From Clostridium sp. 28_12 (GTDB lineage Bacteria > Bacillota > Clostridia > TANB77 > CAG-508): a stretch of DNA of 9,970 nucleotides. Both the position numbers and the translations under genes were made by a program. Below the pieces are notes generated by a model that worked only from the letters and a program-made list of their open reading frames with translations, did not search any database and was not told the origin of the DNA. Below are positions 6,530 to 9,970 of the stretch, piece by piece. Where the stretch lies: contig MNRR01000027.1 of NCBI GenBank assembly GCA_001916055.1, positions 37,965 to 47,934 on the forward strand, written 5' to 3'. Positions within the stretch are counted from its first letter, which is position 1. The number at the start of each line of letters is the position of its first letter.

Positions 6530-7075
6530 ATGGAAAAATCTATTGCAGACTTAGCTGAAAATAAAGTATTGATTTTATACTTATTAAATAAACTTCCAGA
6601 TGGAATTAAAAGTGACAACTTATACAAAATAGTGTCATCTGCTAATAATATCAACTATTTTTATTTTCAAGAATTATTAACTGACTTAATAGATACAAAT
6701 TTAGTTGGTTCTTTTACAAAAGAAGATGATACATTTATTAAAATCACATCAGATGGTCAAAACTCATTATCACTTACAAAATCATTATTACCTGGCATAT
6801 TAAAGCTAAAAGCTGATAATATCTTCAAAACTGAAGTTTCTAACATCGCAGAAGAATCTTCTATTGTAACTGAATACATACCAAAAGACGAAAATAATTA
6901 CACAGTAAAATGTAAAGTAATTGAAAAAAATGAAACCATATTTGAAATTTCAACTTTTGCTGGTTCAAGAGAAAGAGCAAAGCAAATCTCTGACGGCTGG
7001 AAAAATAATGCAAATACAATTTATCCAAAAATAATAGATTTACTTTTAAATGGTGAAAATAATGAAAAAGAATGA
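6530..7075 (+). CDS. DUF4364 family protein, winged-helix-like
   Basis: This 181-residue protein resembles the clostridial DUF4364 family, whose function is not known to me. The first ~75 residues (NKVLILYLLNKLPDGIKSDN, the FYFQELLTDLIDTNLVG segment, then FIKITSDGQNSL) read like a winged-helix domain: helices, then a turn into a short beta hairpin, ending in the TxxG pattern common in such domains. A second region (about 90-180) is predicted alpha/beta and acidic-to-neutral. No signal peptide or membrane segment is seen. AAGGAGG precedes the ATG at good spacing and a strong promoter lies upstream. Its end overlaps nth by 14 bases, so the two are probably translationally coupled. A transcription regulator is an inference from fold-like features, not demonstrated. 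Confidence 0.75.
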   Translation: MEKSIADLAENKVLILYLLNKLPDGIKSDNLYKIVSSANNINYFYFQELLTDLIDTNLVGSFTKEDDTFIKITSDGQNSLSLTKSLLPGILKLKADNIFKTEVSNIAEESSIVTEYIPKDENNYTVKCKVIEKNETIFEISTFAGSRERAKQISDGWKNNANTIYPKIIDLLLNGENNEKE

Positions 7076-7700
7076 TATAACAAATTTTATAAAAATACTA
7101 AAAGAAGCTTATCCAGATGCAACTTGCAGTTTAGACTTTGAAACACCATTTCAGATTGTTGTAGCCGTCATGTTATCAGCACAATGTACTGATGAAAGAG
7201 TTAACAAAACAACACCTGAATTATTTAAAAGGTGTCCGACAATAAAAAATTTTGCAGATATTGATATCAAAGAACTTGAAGAAGTTATACATCCATGTGG
7301 TTTTTATAGAAATAAAGCAAAAAACATAAAATTATGTGCAAAACAAGTGCTGGAAAAATTTAATGGTGAAGTTCCAAAAACAATGGATGAACTTTTAACT
7401 TTAGCTGGTGTTGGCAGAAAAAGTGCTAATGTAATTTTATTAGAAGCTTTTGGGATTGCGAATGGAATTGCAGTAGATACTCATGTAAAAAGAGTTTCTA
7501 ATAGAATTGGTCTTTCACATGAAAAAGGCCCAGAAAAAATCGAGCAAGATTTATTAAAAATATTTCCAAAAGATTCTTTAAAAGACATTAATCATCTTTT
7601 TATATGGCATGGCAGAAAAACTTGCGATTCACGTAAGCCATTATGTGAAAACTGTAGTGTTAAAAACTTTTGTGAATATTATAAAAAAAATTGTACATAA
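7062..7700 (+). CDS. nth: Endonuclease III (DNA glycosylase/AP lyase)
   Basis: Nth removes oxidised pyrimidines from DNA and nicks abasic sites in base excision repair. From the ATG at 7062 it has 212 residues, matching Escherichia coli Nth (211). The helix-hairpin-helix LAGVGRKSANV carries the catalytic lysine at 120, and VDTHV carries the catalytic aspartate at 139. The [4Fe-4S] cluster motif is C-x6-C-x2-C-x5-C at 188, 195, 198 and 204. An ATG at 7050 is in frame, but GGTGA at 7052-7056 is correctly placed only for 7062. The start lies inside the end of the DUF4364 gene. Long A runs near the 3' end keep the frame intact. The protein is complete and should be active. Confidence 0.96.
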   Translation: MKKNDITNFIKILKEAYPDATCSLDFETPFQIVVAVMLSAQCTDERVNKTTPELFKRCPTIKNFADIDIKELEEVIHPCGFYRNKAKNIKLCAKQVLEKFNGEVPKTMDELLTLAGVGRKSANVILLEAFGIANGIAVDTHVKRVSNRIGLSHEKGPEKIEQDLLKIFPKDSLKDINHLFIWHGRKTCDSRKPLCENCSVKNFCEYYKKNCT

Positions 7701-7722
7701 TATTTATTAAGAGGTGATATCT

Positions 7723-7854
7723 TTGACTAATATCAATTGTTCTTTAAATTGTATTTATCAAATTGATGGAAAATGTTCTTATGATATTATTTCTTTTTCA
7801 AATTTATGTACAAATTCTGAATGTGCATATTATCAAAATAAAGGGACCAATTAA
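7723..7854 (+). CDS. Cysteine-rich 43-residue protein
   Basis: A TTG start at 7723 is preceded by AGAGGTGAT, a strong ribosome binding site 5 bases away, 22 bases after nth. The frame runs 43 codons to TAA at 7852. The product begins MTNINCSLNC and has five cysteines at residues 6, 10, 18, 29 and 34, with CIYQIDGKC and CTNSECAYY stretches. This spacing suggests a small zinc or disulfide-bound fold, loosely like the DUF1540-type and other tiny Cys-rich clostridial proteins. I do not recognise the family with certainty and give no function. No signal peptide or membrane helix is present. The stop lies in the loop of the terminator at 7835-7878, so it is the last gene of the DUF4364-nth unit. 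The non-ATG start explains why gene callers may miss it. Confidence 0.7.
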   Translation: MTNINCSLNCIYQIDGKCSYDIISFSNLCTNSECAYYQNKGTN

Positions 7855-7878
7855 TTTATTCTATGGTTCCTTTATTTT
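7835..7878 (+). terminator. Strong hairpin terminator between convergent genes
   Basis: Arms AAAATAAAGGGACCA (7835-7849) and TGGTTCCTTTATTTT (7864-7878) form a 15-pair stem with one G-U pair and a 14-base loop. The right arm ends in a T tract. It lies over the end of the cysteine-rich gene and should stop the plus-strand unit. Because the left arm is A-rich, it could also stop minus-strand transcription coming from spoIIP, though the wobble pair then becomes an A-C mismatch. Confidence 0.8.
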
Positions 7879-7885
7879 ACATTAC

Positions 7886-7907
7886 AGGAAAATTCTTCGA
7901 ATTTCCT
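7886..7907. repeat. Second small hairpin in the convergent gap
   Basis: AGGAAAATTC and GAATTTCCT pair as a 9-base-pair stem with one bulged A and a 3-base loop TTC. It is not followed by a T run on either strand, so it is not a standard terminator. It may be part of the same intergenic element as the palindrome at 7926-7975. Confidence 0.5.
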
Positions 7908-7925
7908 ATAATATAAAAATAACAA

Positions 7926-7975
7926 TGCACAGAAATTTGCAAAGCAAATTTCGCGCTCGAACAAAGACGCGGACT
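7926..7975. repeat. GC-enriched palindromic intergenic block
   Basis: GAAATTTGC (7932-7940) and GCAAATTTC (7944-7952) form a perfect 9-pair hairpin with an AAA loop. It is followed directly by a segment bounded by CGCG (7952-7955 and 7968-7971). The 50-base block has 23 G or C, and the right half (7952-7974) has 15 of 23, far above the surrounding AT-rich DNA. It ends 1 base before the spoIIP stop. The shape is that of a dispersed palindromic (REP- or MITE-like) element; copies elsewhere in the genome cannot be checked here. Confidence 0.5.
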
Positions 7976-9153
7976 TTAAAATGTTCTAATAGGTGTCAAT
8001 GTTATTAATATCCGCTTTTGTTCTCTATATTCTTCAAATACTTTCGAAAGATATTTCATACTATTTATACATTGTTCAAGTGTATTTCCTGTTGACCCAA
8101 CTTCAATTATGCAAGCTGCTTTTCCTAAATTTTGATTATATCTAGAATTTCTTACAATCATTGTTTTAAATAATCCTGGATACATCTCATTTGCTTTTGC
8201 TTGAAATTCAATTGCAAATTTCAAGTTAGAACCCCAATTAGGATGATATAATCCACCACCATTTGTTCCTATAACAAACATTAACTGTGCTGCTACATCA
8301 TCTCCAATTTTTACACTTGGGTCATAATTGCTTTTACTTCCAATTGCATCTCTATGTAAGTCTATTATTATATCTGTTGGATTTGACTGCAATATTCCTT
8401 CAACTGTTTTCTTTGACCTTGTATATGAGCCTGTATATGCCGGATAATCATGATAAGTTTTATCATGTACCACACTAAATCCATACCCTATTAAATAATT
8501 AGCCAATTCATCTCCAACTCTTGCAACTGAATAATTCAGGTCTGTCGTCCTATAATTACCTGTTTGCTCATAATTGTACATGTATGCGTATGGAAAATTA
8601 TAATATTATTTTTATTTATGTTAAGTTCCGTATTTAATATTGAATCATTAATTTCAAATTCTGTTTCGTTTTTTATTTTTACTCCATTGCATTCAACATT
8701 ATGACTTTCATTTATAGGGTTTTGTGTTACAATCTCTGTTGCAAGATTTGTTGCTACTTGTTGCGTTTCTTGTGCTGGTTGATTGTCTTCTTTTGACTCA
8801 CTATTAGATTCTTCATGATTTTCTTCCTCTTCTACTGTTTGCTTAGTCTCTTCTTGCTTTTCTATATTTTCTAATTTTGATAACTCTATATTTAATATTC
8901 TATCTGAAAAAGAAATCTCTTCTTCTCCATCTTCTTTTATAACATTTTCTGCTCGACTATTTGTTGTCGCAATTGCCGGTATTTCACTATTTAAGCATTT
9001 CACTAATTGCTCTGATAAATCTATTTGTAAAATTTGATTTGTACTAAATTTTTTTATCATTTTAGTCGCAACAAATAAAATCACTATAATACTTATAAAT
9101 ATCGCTATCTGAAATATTGATTTTTTTATATTTATTATTGTAACATTAAACAT
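7976..9153 (-). pseudogene. spoIIP: Stage II sporulation protein P, frame-disrupted
   Basis: SpoIIP is a membrane-anchored amidase and endopeptidase which, with SpoIID and SpoIIM, degrades septal peptidoglycan during forespore engulfment. The N-terminal part (9153 to about 8578) has a membrane helix at about residues 13-29, an acidic linker rich in E, S and Q, and NNIIIFHTHTC ending at residue 192. The C-terminal part is in another frame from about 8578 to 7976. It has GNYRTTDLNYSVARVGDEL, YHDYPAYTGSYTRS, IIDLHRDAIG, LMFVIGTNGGGL and IIEVGSTGNTLEQ, all typical. In clostridial relatives HTHTC is followed by ESY and several more residues before the tyrosine aligned here. By memory of the family about 8 residues are missing, consistent with a deletion near 25 bases. 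The lost segment includes the conserved acidic residue after HTHT. The first frame stops at 8536 and an internal ATG at 8581 has no ribosome binding site. The last ~13 residues (KRILITLTPIRTF) look unrelated to the family end. AAGGAG precedes the start. Confidence 0.85.
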
Positions 9154-9178
9154 ATTTTTCTCCTTGTCCCAATACTCC

Positions 9179-9214
9179 TATATATAATATATGTTTATTG
9201 TTTCAATAATAGAA
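9179..9214 (-). promoter_or_regulatory. Possible spoIIP promoter, sigma-E-like or sigma-A-like
   Basis: In the gap before spoIIP the minus strand has CATATATT (9193-9186), close to the sigma-E -10 CATACAnT, with TTCTATT (9214-9208) 14 bases upstream as a poor -35. spoIIP is sigma-E dependent in Bacillus. An overlapping alternative is a sigma-A pair, TTGAAA (9206-9201), 16 bases, TATATA (9184-9179). The region is so AT-rich that neither reading is secure. Confidence 0.35.
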
Positions 9215-9219
9215 CAATT

Positions 9220-9867
9220 TTATAATAATCTTGGTTTTAATTCTAAATAGATTGGCTTTTCTTCCCTTATCATCGTGCTTTTTCCATGACCTGGATATAC
9301 TATTGTTTCATCTGGTAAAATCATTAATTTTTTAGTTATTGATTTTATTACTGCTTCAAAGTCACCTGTTGGTACATCAGTTCTTCCCCATGTGCCTCTA
9401 AATAATGTATCTCCTGAAAGCAATAATTTTTCTTGCTCACAATAAAGGCAAGAACCGCCAGATGTGTGTCCTGGCGTATGGATTACCTTGAATTCTAATT
9501 CTCCTAAATGTAATAAATCTTCATCATCCACTCTTGCATCAACTTCTATTGTTAAGCCTTTATTTCCTATATATGTGGTTAAATTTATATTTGAATCTCG
9601 TAAGTTTTCTGCTGCTGCCCTTTGTGCAACAATTGTTCCACCATATCTTTCTTTAAGTTCTTTCACTCCACCTATATGGTCACCATGACAATGTGTTAAA
9701 TATATATATTTCAATTTTGCTTGCAATATATCAAGCATTTCTATTATTTTGTCCACATCTCCTGCTGGGTCTATTACCATTGTTTCTTTTGATTTTTCAT
9801 CTTGAACAATGTAACAATTTGTTGCATCTCCTATCCAAGTTTCAATCTTTAGTACTTTTAATATCAT
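9220..9867 (-). CDS. Metallo-beta-lactamase-fold hydrolase, glyoxalase II-like (YqgX type)
   Basis: This 215-residue cytoplasmic protein has a full set of metal ligands for a binuclear metallo-beta-lactamase fold. These are THCHGDH at 58-64 (H59, H61, D63, H64), TPGHTSGG at 131-138 (H134), SGDTLF at 151-156 (D153) and YPGHGKST at 191-198 (H194). The pattern, including GTWGRTD after SGDTLF, matches the short glyoxalase II-like group that contains B. subtilis YqgX. It lacks the C-terminal substrate-binding domain of true glyoxalase II (about 250 residues), so hydroxyacylglutathione hydrolase is only a family-level label and the substrate is unknown. The ATG at 9867 has a weak AAGAG site, and no better in-frame start is visible. 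spoIIP follows 66 bases downstream on the same strand; no terminator is evident between them. Confidence 0.88.
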   Translation of the reverse strand: MILKVLKIETWIGDATNCYIVQDEKSKETMVIDPAGDVDKIIEMLDILQAKLKYIYLTHCHGDHIGGVKELKERYGGTIVAQRAAAENLRDSNINLTTYIGNKGLTIEVDARVDDEDLLHLGELEFKVIHTPGHTSGGSCLYCEQEKLLLSGDTLFRGTWGRTDVPTGDFEAVIKSITKKLMILPDETIVYPGHGKSTMIREEKPIYLELKPRLL

Positions 9868-9970
9868 TTTCTCTTGTATGATATATTTAATAACTTAAAT
9901 AGACCATACACTCCTTTCTTCATTTATTTTTATATTAATATTTAGTATAATCTAAATGTGGTAACTGTGG
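9868..9970 (-). other. Leader region of the hydrolase gene, with a possible seven-codon ORF
   Basis: On the minus strand AAGGAG (9916-9911) is followed after 3 bases by an ATG (9907-9905) opening MVYLSY and a TAA at 9889-9887. This good ribosome binding site belongs to no long frame and lies about 38 bases before the weak site of the hydrolase. It may be a leader peptide, or the remnant of an older start. A TATACT lies further upstream but its -35 would be at or beyond the window edge. The region is AT-rich and nothing else was recognised. Confidence 0.35.

Noticed and set aside
7050..7064. ATG at 7050 as the nth start
   Set aside because: GGTGA at 7052-7056 fits the ATG at 7062, and the shorter protein matches E. 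coli Nth numbering of the catalytic lysine at 120.
7763..8008. 81-codon plus-strand frame starting at 7763
   Set aside because: It runs out of frame through the cysteine-rich gene, through the terminator hairpin and the palindrome, and into the opposite strand of spoIIP; no ribosome binding site.
8287..9881. Plus-strand open frames opposite spoIIP and the hydrolase
   Set aside because: Antisense shadows without start signals, opposite proteins with clear catalytic motifs.
1..9970. CRISPR arrays, transposases, phage genes, tRNA or rRNA
   Set aside because: No regularly spaced repeats, transposase or phage motifs, or cloverleaf sequences were found; the gene content is chromosomal housekeeping.

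Overview
This window looks like chromosomal core DNA from a low-G+C, spore-former-derived Firmicute of the Clostridia. The evidence is a very AT-rich base composition, strong AGGAGG/AGGTGA ribosome binding sites, and clostridial gene families: YabG, SpoIIP, Veg, WhiA, DUF4364 and an insertion-less prolyl-tRNA synthetase. An uncultured gut lineage would fit, but the sequence alone does not settle the genus. No insertion sequence, prophage, CRISPR array, tRNA or rRNA was found.

Layout from left to right. A promoter and the first seven codons of an unidentified gene run off the left edge (minus strand). Next, all on the minus strand, come proS (prolyl-tRNA synthetase) and scpB (chromosome segregation), which share a promoter upstream of scpB. 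An operon prmC-whiA-hemW follows, with its own sigma-A-type promoter. Then comes veg with a near-consensus promoter and a terminator folded into its last codons, and then yabG (spore protease). On the plus strand, reading away from yabG, lie a DUF4364 winged-helix-like gene, nth (endonuclease III, overlapping it) and a 43-codon cysteine-rich gene missed by ordinary ORF calling. A strong hairpin terminator ends that unit. A convergent gap holds two further hairpins and a GC-rich palindromic block. The minus strand then carries spoIIP and a metallo-beta-lactamase-fold hydrolase.

The main anomaly is that both dedicated sporulation genes, yabG and spoIIP, are broken by frame changes while every other gene is intact. 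In yabG one extra C separates the GHD motif from the AGACQS motif. In spoIIP about eight conserved codons after HTHTC appear to be missing, with a frame change at the join. The lesions are not in homopolymers, and long poly-A runs in neighbouring genes keep their frame. Decay of sporulation is therefore a serious alternative to sequencing error. Apart from this, the window is ordinary housekeeping DNA, and I see no convincing new multi-gene system. Secondary points are the tiny cysteine-rich protein, the palindromic block, an operator-like palindrome over the veg -10, scpB without scpA beside it, and an editing-domain-less ProRS.
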